A stretch of DNA of 64,000 nucleotides, from NCBI RefSeq assembly GCF_008801925.2, contig NZ_CP062804.1, positions 2,356,001-2,420,000 on the forward strand, in the 5' to 3' direction. The position numbers and the translations under genes were made by a program. Below the pieces are notes generated by a model, which worked only from the letters and a program-made list of their open reading frames with translations, was not told the origin of the DNA and made no database searches. Within the stretch, counting starts at the first letter, position 1. The number at the start of each line of letters is the position of its first letter. Shown here one piece after another: positions 42,207 to 52,873 of the stretch. The DNA is from Cupriavidus basilensis (GTDB taxonomy: Bacteria > Pseudomonadota > Gammaproteobacteria > Burkholderiales > Burkholderiaceae).

Positions 42207-42220
42207 TGCAAACGTTTGCA
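42207..42220. promoter_or_regulatory. LacI/GalR-type operator
   Basis: TGCAAACGTTTGCA is a perfect palindrome with the central CG and AACGTT core typical of LacI-family operators such as those of PurR. It lies at the transcription start of the promoter at 42170. No LacI-family gene is present in the window, so the repressor acts from elsewhere. Confidence 0.65.
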
Positions 42221-42355
42221 TAACCAGGATGATCGAGTGGCTTGTCGGCGTGTGCTGGTCGAGCACCGGGCTCGCGCAAGGCGAAGCCTTGCTCCACCGC
42301 CCACCGCGCGTGAGCACGCACGATCCCCCAAGGCATTGATGAGGAGACACCCTGA

Positions 42356-43219
42356 ATGGCAAAGGACCGCCAGCTACGCATCGTCCACGGCAGCTTCGGC
42401 CGTGCCACCCTTCATCGGATATCGGGGCCGCTCGTCGCGCATGCCCATGCCGAGTTCCATCTGATCTTCAAGTTCGGCGGCACGGATGCGACGTTCAAGA
42501 TCGACGGCCACGCGCAGACACTGACCGACGGCTGCGCGCTGCTGATCAATCCCTGGTCGACGCATGCGAAGAGCGCCAAGGAGGGCTCACCCTCGCTGCT
42601 GCTCGCCTTGCTGCTGGAGCCGGAATGGCTCGGACGCACGCTCGGCGTCGACAATCCTGCCAGCGGCCTGCGCTTTAGCAAGACGCTGGCGCGCATGGAT
42701 GCGCATACCGCAGCATCATTGACAGAGTTGGGTACCTGCCTGGCCCGGGACCTGGCTGCCGATTCGGCGACTGGCTCGATAGATTGCGAGGCCGCTGTCG
42801 CGGAACTGGCACGCAGGGTGTCGGCCTGCCATCTTCAGCGGCGGTCCATGACCGAAGTGCTGGCAAACACCAAACCGCTGGACTACCGGATCAAGCGCGC
42901 GACGGAGTACATACGCAGCCACGCGGGCGAAAATCCCAACGTGGAGACGGTCGCCAGCGCGGTGGGCATGTCCCGCAGCCGGCTCTTCCACCAGTTCAAG
43001 GCCTGCATGGGCATCTCGCCGCAGCAATACCTCGACTGGATCCGAATTGGCATCGCCACACGGCTGCTGGCTGAACGGCATGCCAGCATCGGCGACGTAG
43101 CAGACCAGCTCGGATTCAGCGCGCAAGGACACTTCACGCGCTTTTTCGTCCAACACTTGGGGCTTAGCCCGTCGGAGTTTCGCCGCATCGGCATGCCGGG
43201 CGATGCACACGGCGACTGA
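42356..43219 (+). CDS. AraC-family transcriptional regulator (cupin sensor)
   Basis: A 287-residue AraC regulator. The N-terminal cupin-like sensor includes HAHAEFHLIFKFGGTDATFKIDGHAQTLTDGCALLINPWSTH (about 28-70). The C-terminal double HTH covers about 185-283 (VETVASAVGMSRSRLFHQFKACMGISPQQYLDWIRIGIATRLLAER and IGDVADQLGFSAQGHFTRFFVQHLGLSPSEFRR). GAGGAGAC precedes the ATG. It probably activates the hydrolase-Ldh unit upstream or the amidase-like cluster that converges on it. Its own promoter has a LacI-type operator. Confidence 0.9.
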   Translation: MAKDRQLRIVHGSFGRATLHRISGPLVAHAHAEFHLIFKFGGTDATFKIDGHAQTLTDGCALLINPWSTHAKSAKEGSPSLLLALLLEPEWLGRTLGVDNPASGLRFSKTLARMDAHTAASLTELGTCLARDLAADSATGSIDCEAAVAELARRVSACHLQRRSMTEVLANTKPLDYRIKRATEYIRSHAGENPNVETVASAVGMSRSRLFHQFKACMGISPQQYLDWIRIGIATRLLAERHASIGDVADQLGFSAQGHFTRFFVQHLGLSPSEFRRIGMPGDAHGD

Positions 43220-43260
43220 GGCGCCCGACGCCACCCGGCGTCAACTGATGTCAGCCGCCG

Positions 43261-44397
43261 TCAACCGCGCAGCGAGCGCGACAACTTGTCCTGGATTGCC
43301 GCATCGAATACTGCCTTGGGCAGCATGCCGTGCACGGTCTTGGCCGGGATCGACGTGTAGTTGCTGGCCGTCTGGTTGGAGTACTGGGTGATGCGGAATC
43401 CCGCGGTAATGCTAGCGAGCGAGTACACGTCCTGAGGATCCATGCCGGTCGCAGCGCTCACCCAGTTGAGCATCTGCCGCAGGCAGGCGACCAGCGCCTC
43501 GTCGAGATTGTTGCCGAAGCCGAGAATGATCCAGTGGCTGGGCGTCTCCGCCATCGGCAGGGACAAGGGCCGCTGCTTGTGCAGGAAATACTGGATCTGC
43601 ATGTCCTCCATCGCGGTTTCAATGGCGGTCTGATTGACCACGCCGTCGCCTTGGGCAGCGTGCGAATCGCCTGTCCAGATCATCGCGCCCGGCCGCTGGA
43701 CCGGCAGGAACAGTGACGTACCCTCAACCAGCTCGCGCAACACGAGATTGCCGCCATACCGACCGCTGAGGATGGCGCTGACCGGTTCATCGCCGGCGGG
43801 CTGCACCGCCATCACGCCTTGGAACGGCGCCAGCTTGATGTGGATGCCCGGCGCGAACTCGGTGTACTGCCGGCTCTCGTCAAATTTGAAATAGCGCAGG
43901 TACGGCTTCGGAAAGTCGTCAGGCAGTGCACCGACCCCTTTGGGCGCGGAGTTCCATCCCCAGCCGATCGGACGCAACCTGACCATCCGGCACTCCACCA
44001 CGTCGCCGGGCATCGCCCCCCGTAGTTCCACGGGGCCGACGTTCGAGTACGGCCCTTGCGGAAATCGCTTGCGCACGGGCTCGCGATCCTCGTAGCTCAT
44101 GCCGTACGAGGCGCCGTTGGCCCAGTTCACCCAGGTGTTGGGATACATCACGAGATCGCCCGACTCGATGCTGGCGGCCGGCGTTGCCTTGGGGTCGAGA
44201 ATGCCGACGTGCACGGTCTGCGTGGCGGACTCGATCCGGTGGATCTTGCCCGGCTTGAATGCGGGGAGTGGAACTGCACCCGGCTCGGCAACCGGTGCGT
44301 TCCGCCCCGACGTCACCTGCGCCGCCGCTTGCAGCGATGCGGCTCCCAGGCCGAGGGCACCTGCAGCCTTCAGCCAATGTCTCCTGTCGATCATCAT
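43261..44397 (-). CDS. Tat-exported acetamidase/formamidase family protein
   Basis: A 378-residue protein with a twin-arginine signal (DRRHWLKAAGALGLGAASLQAAAQ, about 4-27) followed by an acetamidase/formamidase (FmdA_AmdA) domain. Conserved blocks are GDVVECRMVRLRPIGWGWNS, FQGVMAVQP and WTGDSHAAQGDGVVNQTAIETAM, which holds the metal-binding Asp/His set. Cytosolic members hydrolyse formamide or acetamide to the acid and ammonia; this one should act in the periplasm, which is unusual. AAGGAA precedes the Met-Met start. It follows cytochrome c and Bug receptor genes in one direction. Confidence 0.85.
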   Translation of the reverse strand: MMIDRRHWLKAAGALGLGAASLQAAAQVTSGRNAPVAEPGAVPLPAFKPGKIHRIESATQTVHVGILDPKATPAASIESGDLVMYPNTWVNWANGASYGMSYEDREPVRKRFPQGPYSNVGPVELRGAMPGDVVECRMVRLRPIGWGWNSAPKGVGALPDDFPKPYLRYFKFDESRQYTEFAPGIHIKLAPFQGVMAVQPAGDEPVSAILSGRYGGNLVLRELVEGTSLFLPVQRPGAMIWTGDSHAAQGDGVVNQTAIETAMEDMQIQYFLHKQRPLSLPMAETPSHWIILGFGNNLDEALVACLRQMLNWVSAATGMDPQDVYSLASITAGFRITQYSNQTASNYTSIPAKTVHGMLPKAVFDAAIQDKLSRSLRG

Positions 44398-44462
44398 CGT
44401 TCTGGTTCCTTTCGATTGGGCCGTCGGCAGCACCACTGCGCCGGACGGCAAGATGCAGTCCA

Positions 44463-45116
44463 TCAGCGCAGTTGCGCGACATACTGCGCAACGGCGAGGA
44501 TCTCTTCGTCCGTCATCAACGGCACAAGCAGGCTCATCAGCTTGCCGGGACCGCCACGTGTGCCGGATTTCCACGCGTGGAGCTGCCTGGCCACGTATTC
44601 CGGCTGCTGGCCGGCAATGCGCGGAAAGTCGGGCGCGATGCCCTCCCCGTTTGGCCGATGGCATGTCACGCAGGCCGGCAGGTGATTGGACGGATTGCCC
44701 TTCCAGTAGATGGCCATGCCCGCCCCGACCAAGTGCGGCAGGGCGGCCTGTCCGCGCGCGGGTGCCTGGCGGCTAAAGTAGCGAGCCACTTCGCGCATCT
44801 GCGTTTCGCTCATGCTTTGCACCACGGCAGCCATCGTGGCGTCCTGGCGCAGTGCCGGCTCGCTGGCTCCGGCCTTGAACTGCCTCAGTTGCTTGAACAG
44901 GTAGTCTTCGTTCTGACCCGCCAGGCTGGGGTATGCCTTCTGCGTGCTCTGGCCTGTGTTGCCGTGGCATGCCGCGCAGACTTGCTCGACGATCAGCCGC
45001 GCGGGCCGCGATTCGCCTGCCTCCGATGCGCTGCGCGCCAGCGCAGGCATCACAGCCAGCGTGCACAACGCGAGCAAGCGGGCAGACAGCCGGCGGCGCT
45101 CCATGGGATGTTTCAT
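44463..45116 (-). CDS. Diheme cytochrome c (c4-like)
   Basis: A 217-residue secreted cytochrome with a signal peptide to about residue 30 and two heme-c sites, CAACH (47-51) and CVTCH (149-153). Each half has the c4-type YPSLAGQNEDYLFKQLRQF or FPRIAGQQPEYVARQLHAWKSG motif and likely Met ligands. Such proteins pass electrons from periplasmic dehydrogenases to terminal oxidases. The gene lies 65 bp before the Tat amidase-like gene and 32 bp after the Bug receptor gene on the same strand, so the three share a transcript. Confidence 0.9.
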   Translation of the reverse strand: MKHPMERRRLSARLLALCTLAVMPALARSASEAGESRPARLIVEQVCAACHGNTGQSTQKAYPSLAGQNEDYLFKQLRQFKAGASEPALRQDATMAAVVQSMSETQMREVARYFSRQAPARGQAALPHLVGAGMAIYWKGNPSNHLPACVTCHRPNGEGIAPDFPRIAGQQPEYVARQLHAWKSGTRGGPGKLMSLLVPLMTDEEILAVAQYVAQLR

Positions 45117-45148
45117 GTTGGAATCCTCACAACAAGGCAATGCCCGAT

Positions 45149-46195
45149 CTAGTTCAGGTAGCCGCCGGTCTTGGTGACGATCTGGTGCGCGCGCCGCGTT
45201 TCGCTGGTCAGGCGGCTGCTCAAGCCGGTCACGCCGGTCTGGCTGAAGGCGGTGTCAATGCTCAGGCCGGCCAGCCTGGCGCGGATTTCGTCATCGTTCA
45301 TGATGGCGCGGACCTCGCTGCGCAGCCGCTCGGTCACCGGCGCCGGCGTGCCCTTGGGGGCGAACACGCCATACCAGACGGTAATGTCGTACCCGGGAAT
45401 GCTCTCAGCCACCGTGGGCACGTTGGGCAGGCCCTGGAGCCGGCTCGCCGTACCGACGGCCAGCAGCCTCAGTTTGCCGGCGTTCACATGCGGCATGTAC
45501 TCCAGCAGCGGGCCTGTCGCCAGGTCGATGTGTCCGGCGATCATATCGTTGATGGTTGGGCCGCTGCCCTTGTAGGGGATATTGGTGATGTCGACACCGG
45601 CCATCGTCTTGATCATTTCGAGCGGATAGCTGGTCGGGCCACCGTAGTTGACCTTGCCGGGATTCGCCTTGGCGTAGGCAATCAGTTCGGTGACGGACTT
45701 GTAGGGTGTGTGCGGATTCGTAACCAGTACAAGCGGCGACTCGCCCAGTGGCGCCACAGGCACCACGTCGCGCGTCACGTCGTAGGGCAGCTTTCGGTAA
45801 AAGGCGGCATTGACCGCGTGGATGCTGTTCAGGATGCCGATCGTATGGCCGTCCGGCGCCGCGCGCACGAGCGCCTCCGCGCCGATGTTGCCGCTGGCGC
45901 CCGGTCGGTTCTCCACCACGACGGGTTGTCCCAGCGCTTTCGACAGGCGTTGCGCCACGGCCCTGGCCAGTACATCGTTGATGCCTGCCGGCGGGAACGG
46001 CACGATAAAGACGATAGGCTTCGAAGGCTTCCAACTGGCCTGCGTGTTTGTGTCCGCTTGCGCCGCGTTGGCGGCGGCGGGCCACAGGACTGCAAGTGCC
46101 ACGGCCAGTGCGGCGGCGATGGCCGCAGTGATGGCGGCAAATGTGGCCACCCGCTGAGGGGCGGTGAGAAATGATGGGAGCTTCCGGCTTTGCAT
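45149..46195 (-). CDS. Bug/TctC-type extracytoplasmic solute receptor
   Basis: A 348-residue periplasmic receptor. It has an unusually long, Ala-rich signal region (hydrophobic at 17-45, ending near ANAAQ), then the Bug hallmark KPIVFIVPFPPAGINDVLARAVAQRLSKALGQPVVVENRPGASGNIG and the ligand loop NIPYKGSGPTIND. It would present a small carboxylate or amide. No TctA or TctB membrane genes adjoin, so it may be a sensor or use remote permeases. It is the first gene of the receptor-cytochrome-amidase run. Confidence 0.9.
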   Translation of the reverse strand: MQSRKLPSFLTAPQRVATFAAITAAIAAALAVALAVLWPAAANAAQADTNTQASWKPSKPIVFIVPFPPAGINDVLARAVAQRLSKALGQPVVVENRPGASGNIGAEALVRAAPDGHTIGILNSIHAVNAAFYRKLPYDVTRDVVPVAPLGESPLVLVTNPHTPYKSVTELIAYAKANPGKVNYGGPTSYPLEMIKTMAGVDITNIPYKGSGPTINDMIAGHIDLATGPLLEYMPHVNAGKLRLLAVGTASRLQGLPNVPTVAESIPGYDITVWYGVFAPKGTPAPVTERLRSEVRAIMNDDEIRARLAGLSIDTAFSQTGVTGLSSRLTSETRRAHQIVTKTGGYLN

Positions 46196-46464
46196 TGACT
46201 CTTGTCTCCTGGTGAATCTCGAGGCGTGGGCGATAGGGTCAGCCCAGGCTCACACTCTACTGATCTGGAAACAAGACGCTTGCCCATTTGGGGAGCCGTT
46301 TACCAATACGTCCTCCGTTCTGCGGCATAGGCACGCCGGCAAGCGATCGCCCGATCCCGCGCGGCGTCTGCTTACCGGATTGTCCAGGAACTTGACGGGC
46401 GCTGCGCTAACGCCGCGGTCCGTCATGCAATATGGAACGAAACATCGACGACCGGAGGAAATCA

Positions 46465-47253
46465 ATGCAATACCAGCAAAACGGCACCGTGGTCACAATC
46501 GGCAACGGCCCACACCATGTTATCGCCTTGCACGGCTGGTTTGGCCATGCGCGTGGATGGGGGCCACTTGTGGACGTGCTCGACGGTGACCGCTTCACCT
46601 ACGCCTTCATCGACTATCGAGGCTATGGTGCCCGGCGAGAGGTCGAGGGCAGATTCGACATGCAGGAGATCGCCGCCGATGTGCTGGCGCTTGGTGACGA
46701 ACTGGGATGGCAACGTTTCTCGGTGATCGGACACTCCATGGGAGGAAAGGCCATGCAGGCTGCCGCCATGCTGGCCCCTGCACGCGTCAAGGCCATGGTC
46801 GGCGTCACACCTGTGCCACCGACGCGCGTGCTGTTCGACGAGCCGACACGCTCGCTGTTCGAACGTGCTGCCGACGATTTCGCGGCAAGAATTGCTGTCG
46901 TGGATCATTCGACGGGCGAACGCCTGAGCCAGTACTGGGTGGAGAAATTGGTTCAAGCCTCGACGCTGCATGCCGATGCCAACGCGTTCGCCGCCTACTT
47001 CCGGGCATGGGCAGACACCGATTTCTCAGCCGAGATTGCAGGCATCCGTGTTCCCACACTGCTGCTGGTTGGTGAGCACGACCCATCGCTGACTGCCGAC
47101 GTCATGGAGCAGACGTATGGCAAAGTATGCCTCGATCTGGCCATCGACGTGATCCGCAATGCGGGACACTATCCGATGGACGAGACGCCAGTGGACCTCG
47201 TCACGCGGATCGAGCGCTTCCTGACGGACATCCATGCCCGCAGCGAGCGCTGA
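46465..47253 (+). CDS. Alpha/beta hydrolase
   Basis: A 262-residue alpha/beta hydrolase of the proline iminopeptidase/haloperoxidase-like group. HGWFGHARGWGPL forms the oxyanion site, DYRGYG the turn, IGHSMGGKAM the nucleophile elbow (Ser near 94), and the Asp and His are in LVGEHDPSLTA and NAGHYPMDE. The start at 46465 has GGAGGAA 4 bases upstream, better than the in-frame ATG at 46432. It diverges from the Bug receptor gene and converges on the HbpS-like gene, so it is probably a separately expressed member of the same module. Confidence 0.88.
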   Translation: MQYQQNGTVVTIGNGPHHVIALHGWFGHARGWGPLVDVLDGDRFTYAFIDYRGYGARREVEGRFDMQEIAADVLALGDELGWQRFSVIGHSMGGKAMQAAAMLAPARVKAMVGVTPVPPTRVLFDEPTRSLFERAADDFAARIAVVDHSTGERLSQYWVEKLVQASTLHADANAFAAYFRAWADTDFSAEIAGIRVPTLLLVGEHDPSLTADVMEQTYGKVCLDLAIDVIRNAGHYPMDETPVDLVTRIERFLTDIHARSER

Positions 47254-47277
47254 CGTGCTGAAGTGCTAACGCGGCGC

Positions 47278-47304
47278 GCCTGCCGGTGTCGTACACCGGC
47301 AGGC
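47278..47304. terminator. Strong stem-loop between convergent genes
   Basis: GCCTGCCGGTGT (47278-47289) and ACACCGGCAGGC (47293-47304) make a perfect 12-bp stem with a 3-base loop. It is centred between the convergent hydrolase and HbpS-like genes, so a bidirectional terminator is likely, though there is no T tract. Confidence 0.6.
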
Positions 47305-47326
47305 ACCACCATAGCGCATACGCCAC

Positions 47327-47833
47327 TCAGGGCGCCTCGGCCGCACCGATCGCGACCACGCCACGACGCCCGATCTCCTCGTCCATGTCCGATGGCCCCC
47401 CGCTAACGCCGACAGCCCCGACCAGGCGGCCACCGACGTAGATGCCCAGTGAACCCTGCGATGGAAAGACGGGGCCGCCATATACCAGCGAACTCATCTG
47501 GCCGAAGACGATGGGATTGGCCTGATAGCGCTTCACGAGTTCGGCGCCGGAGGCGCCTCCCGTGGCCGCCGAAGCGATGGCCTTGCCGCGTGCGACATCA
47601 AAGGTCGCAAACGGGGCGCCATCCATTCTCACGCCGCTGAGAAAGTGGCCGGATACGTCGACCACGACGATGCTGACGGCAAGTCTCCGGTCCTCGGCAA
47701 ACTGTTTGGCGGCATCGGTAAGCCGCAACGCGGTGTCCGCGCCAAGGGTCTGCACCTGAACGACGGCCGCCGATGCGATCGACGCGCAGAACAGATGCAG
47801 CCCGAAGGCCACTGCGAAGGTAGAGCGCTTCAT
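47327..47833 (-). CDS. Secreted HbpS/GlcG-like heme-binding family protein
   Basis: A 168-residue protein with a signal peptide ending near SIASAA and a single GlcG/HbpS domain (PF03928-like): LRLTDAAKQFAEDRRLAVSIVVVDVSGHFLSGVRMDGAPFATFDVARGKAIASAATG, then IYVGGRLVGAVGVSGG. The family includes heme-binding sensors and proteins of unknown role in glycolate, diol and amide operons. Here it is exported, like its amidase and cytochrome neighbours. It lies 85 bp after the porin gene on the same strand. Direct heme ligands cannot be asserted from sequence alone. Confidence 0.8.
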   Translation of the reverse strand: MKRSTFAVAFGLHLFCASIASAAVVQVQTLGADTALRLTDAAKQFAEDRRLAVSIVVVDVSGHFLSGVRMDGAPFATFDVARGKAIASAATGGASGAELVKRYQANPIVFGQMSSLVYGGPVFPSQGSLGIYVGGRLVGAVGVSGGPSDMDEEIGRRGVVAIGAAEAP

Positions 47834-47918
47834 GGATTCTCCTATGCATGACGAGATCGCAACGCATCGGCCTCTGGCCGAAGACGGCGACCGGGTGGCA
47901 TACGCCGGCGTGCGCACA

Positions 47919-48971
47919 TCAGAAGAGATGGCGCATGCCTATCATGACCCCGCGCGGGTCGGACACGCTGCTTGCTGTGACCTCATTGGGGATGTTTGAA
48001 AATGTGTAGTTGGCCCCGTTCGTGTTCCAGATCTTGCTGGCGTTGGCATAGAGCGTTGTACGCTTGGACATCGAGTACTGATAGCCGATCGACAGCTGCT
48101 GGCCACGATTCGGCGTGCCGACCGATTGCTGCATGCCATATGCCACCAGCACCAAACCGGCGCCTCCCACGGGAATGGTCGTGCCGACATGGAAGCCGCG
48201 GTCCTTCAGCGTCGCCTGGCCTGGCACCCATCGTGTGGCCTGGCGGACATTGGCGAACAACTTCGCCCACGGGAATTCATACGCGGCGCCGATCGCGCGC
48301 TCGTCGCGGTCGGCATCCGTTACCGCGTTGATGCTGTAGGTACGTTCGTAGGCAAGGCCCAGCCAGAGCGGTCCGCGTGCATAAGTCAGCGCCAGGCCCG
48401 CCAGCCGGTCGGCATCGCGTGGCGCGCTGGTCCGCTCGGCGCCGAATGAATAGATCGCGCTGCCCTGCAGCCCGGCAAGTTCGGGACTCTCGTACCGGAT
48501 CGAATTGTCCGCGCGCGCGGTCAGGCTGCTGCCGGCAGGGCCGCCGTTCTGCAGGCGACCGAGCGGGCCATACGGGGAGAAGCCAAAGGCCGATGCCTGC
48601 CCCTCGATGTAGTAGATCGGCGTGTTTTTGCGGCCAAACGTCAGCGCGCCCCAGTCGTTGCTGCTCAGGCCGACCCAGGCCTGGCGGCCGAACAGGCGCC
48701 CTCCCTGCTGGGCGGTGCCACTGTCCAGCGCAAGCCCAGTCTCTAGTGTGAATACCGTGGAAAGTCCCGGCGCCAGTTCCTCCTTGCCCCGCAAACCCCA
48801 CCGCGATTGATACAGCCCGCCGTCTTCGACCCGCGCGACATGCACCGCCCCGGACCTGACATACTCGGTGTAGAGATCGGCTACGCCATAGATGGTCACC
48901 CCCGATTGTGCCGCCGCTATGCCCGGCATCGTTGCCCCCGCCACTACCAAGAGTGTTCCCATTCTTTTCAT
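47919..48971 (-). CDS. Gram-negative trimeric porin
   Basis: A 350-residue outer-membrane porin. The signal peptide ends AAAQ, strand 1 is SGVTIYGVADLYTEYV, and SRWGLRGKEELAPGLSTVFTLETGL and GRQAWVGLSSNDWGALTFGRKNTP are conserved. The C-terminus GMRHLF ends in Phe. GAGGAGAAACGC precedes the start. It belongs to the same family as the porin at 14365 but is clearly a different copy. It probably supplies the periplasmic amidase-like/cytochrome module with substrate. Confidence 0.92.
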   Translation of the reverse strand: MKRMGTLLVVAGATMPGIAAAQSGVTIYGVADLYTEYVRSGAVHVARVEDGGLYQSRWGLRGKEELAPGLSTVFTLETGLALDSGTAQQGGRLFGRQAWVGLSSNDWGALTFGRKNTPIYYIEGQASAFGFSPYGPLGRLQNGGPAGSSLTARADNSIRYESPELAGLQGSAIYSFGAERTSAPRDADRLAGLALTYARGPLWLGLAYERTYSINAVTDADRDERAIGAAYEFPWAKLFANVRQATRWVPGQATLKDRGFHVGTTIPVGGAGLVLVAYGMQQSVGTPNRGQQLSIGYQYSMSKRTTLYANASKIWNTNGANYTFSNIPNEVTASSVSDPRGVMIGMRHLF

Positions 48972-49178
48972 GCGTTTCTCCTCGCTGTTCCGTCCTGTTT
49001 GACGATATGGTTCTCGCACGGTCTTTACACCGGCGCAGCAAGGGTATGGGTTCGCGCCGGGGGGGCGCTAACCCAATCATCCCGCCACTTGGAAAGGTGT
49101 CCGGAATGCGTGGCGGGTGGGTCAGGGGCGCAGGCCCACGAGCAAGGTGCGGGGAGCGGGGCTGGAAGTCCGCGAGAA

Positions 49179-49200
49179 GCATTGCCGGATTCGGCAATGC
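49179..49200. repeat. Perfect 9-bp inverted repeat between porin and katG
   Basis: GCATTGCCG (49179-49187) and CGGCAATGC (49192-49200) flank GATT. It could be the end of the katG transcript (179 bp past its stop) or an operator for the porin (208 bp upstream). No T tract follows on either strand. Nothing else in 48972-49378 reads as a gene. Confidence 0.5.
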
Positions 49201-49378
49201 GATGGGGGGCTTTGCCGCAGTAAGAAGCGGTTTCAAAATGAAGCGAAGCGGTTCTGGCCAGGCGCGCGGCCGCAGACAGTACAACTGGTACGGCCAAGGC
49301 CGCGCAACGACGCCAGGATCTTTTTGAAATGGCCTCTAAGATGGATCCGTCGACAAACAGCCGACGGTGATGGTTGGC

Positions 49379-51822
<2,444 letters not shown>

Positions 51823-52065
51823 CTGAAAAATAGGGAGATTGCCCCCGCAGGCAACGGCCTTCGTTCCATCCGCAGCGGGCGCCTCCTACGTTCGTATAAC
51901 CCGGCCATCTCAATGTCGTACCGCGCCTGCACCGATGGACGACTGCGTGCGGCGCGGCGCGCGTCATAAGATGTCTTTATGGTTGGCGTCCGCACGCCAG
52001 CCTTCATCCGCGCGATTGGGGGTCCGGCTGCCTCCCCCGCCCGCCTCCATCATCCGGAGCTGACC

Positions 52066-52521
52066 ATGCCAGCGCACCCGAATCCCGCCACATCCTCCAC
52101 CCCATGCGCGCAAGCAGACCGCCCCGACCCGTGGGACAGCACCATCGGCCTGCTCCGTGCGCGCCAGGCCTTCCAGCTGTACGCCGACTGCGCCTGGCCC
52201 GATGAGGAAGATTCCGGGCACCACCGCCACACCGCCATCGTCAGCGTGGTGGAGCGACCCAGCCCCACCTTGGCGGTGATCAACTGGCGCGATGCCACCC
52301 ATTGCCGTTACGGCGCGCAGATCTGGACTGCGATATCGGCGCGCGGGGCTGGCGTGTGCGCCCTCAGCGGGCTGCCCATCGCCAAGGGCCAGGCCGTCTA
52401 CCGCCCGCGCCCCTGCCGGCCACCGGCGCGCAACGCCGAAGCCATGATCCTCGCGTCTGCGCTACATGCCGCGTGCGGGACCGACGCCGGCGCCTGCGGC
52501 GAAGATGCCTTGGCGGCATGA
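52066..52521 (+). CDS. DUF3331 domain-containing protein
   Basis: A 151-residue protein of the DUF3331 family, restricted largely to Burkholderiales. The diagnostic segment is DATHCRYGAQIWTAISARGAGVCALSGLPIAKGQAVYRPR, where spaced cysteines may bind metal. It is cytosolic and of unknown function. CGGAG precedes the ATG at 52066. It lies upstream of the LuxR-type regulator, with a 352-bp gap that carries its own promoter. Confidence 0.8.
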   Translation: MPAHPNPATSSTPCAQADRPDPWDSTIGLLRARQAFQLYADCAWPDEEDSGHHRHTAIVSVVERPSPTLAVINWRDATHCRYGAQIWTAISARGAGVCALSGLPIAKGQAVYRPRPCRPPARNAEAMILASALHAACGTDAGACGEDALAA

Positions 52522-52634
52522 GGCGCGGAGGCACGCAGTGGCTGACATCGTGGCCTGCGCCAGAAGATAGCCAGAAGACCGCATTTGACATGCATAGCGC
52601 GCATATTCATGTTTCATCCATGCAACATAGCCAC

Positions 52635-52664
52635 TTGATTTCAAACATAATCCGAACCTAATAT
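52635..52664 (+). promoter_or_regulatory. Promoter of the LuxR-type gene
   Basis: TTGATT (52635-52640) and TAATAT (52659-52664) are 18 bp apart, in a strikingly A/T-rich stretch for this genome. Transcription would begin at about 52671, leaving a leader of about 200 bases before the regulator gene. Confidence 0.55.
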
Positions 52665-52691
52665 CCTCCGAGATAAAAACATGACATATTC

Positions 52692-52772
52692 GGGCAGGCT
52701 CTACGACGCACAGAGCAGTCCTGGCGGGTTCGCCAGGGCAGGGTCGGAAATCCGGGGATTGCAAAACCTGCC
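52692..52772 (+). ncRNA. Structured leader RNA, possible cis-regulatory element
   Basis: GGCAGG (52693-52698) can pair with CCTGCC (52767-52772), closing a domain with GCTCT/AGAGC (52698-52702 with 52712-52716; it shares G52698 with the closing stem) and CCTGGCG-GGTT-CGCCAGG (52720-52737), plus a small CGG-AAAT-CCG arm. A multibranched fold of about 80 bases just after a promoter and 100 bases ahead of a regulator gene looks like a riboswitch-like or translational control element. I do not recognise a known class, and pairing was judged by eye. Confidence 0.35.
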
Positions 52773-52873
52773 GCAGGCGCTGGTCGGCGCTGGCAGTGTC
52801 GTTTCGTGCCATCCCCGCGGGTTCAGCCTGTCTCCGTTGCACTTGCATTTGCGCTTGTACGGGGAGTTACGGC

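Noticed and set aside
43227..43242. GACGCC-N4-GGCGTC hairpin between the AraC and amidase-like genes as a terminator
   Set aside because: A 6-bp stem without T tract is common by chance in DNA of this GC content.
49179..49200. GCATTGCCG/CGGCAATGC hairpin as a rho-independent terminator for katG
   Set aside because: It lies 179 bp beyond the stop and has no T tract on the relevant strand, so I list it only as an inverted repeat.
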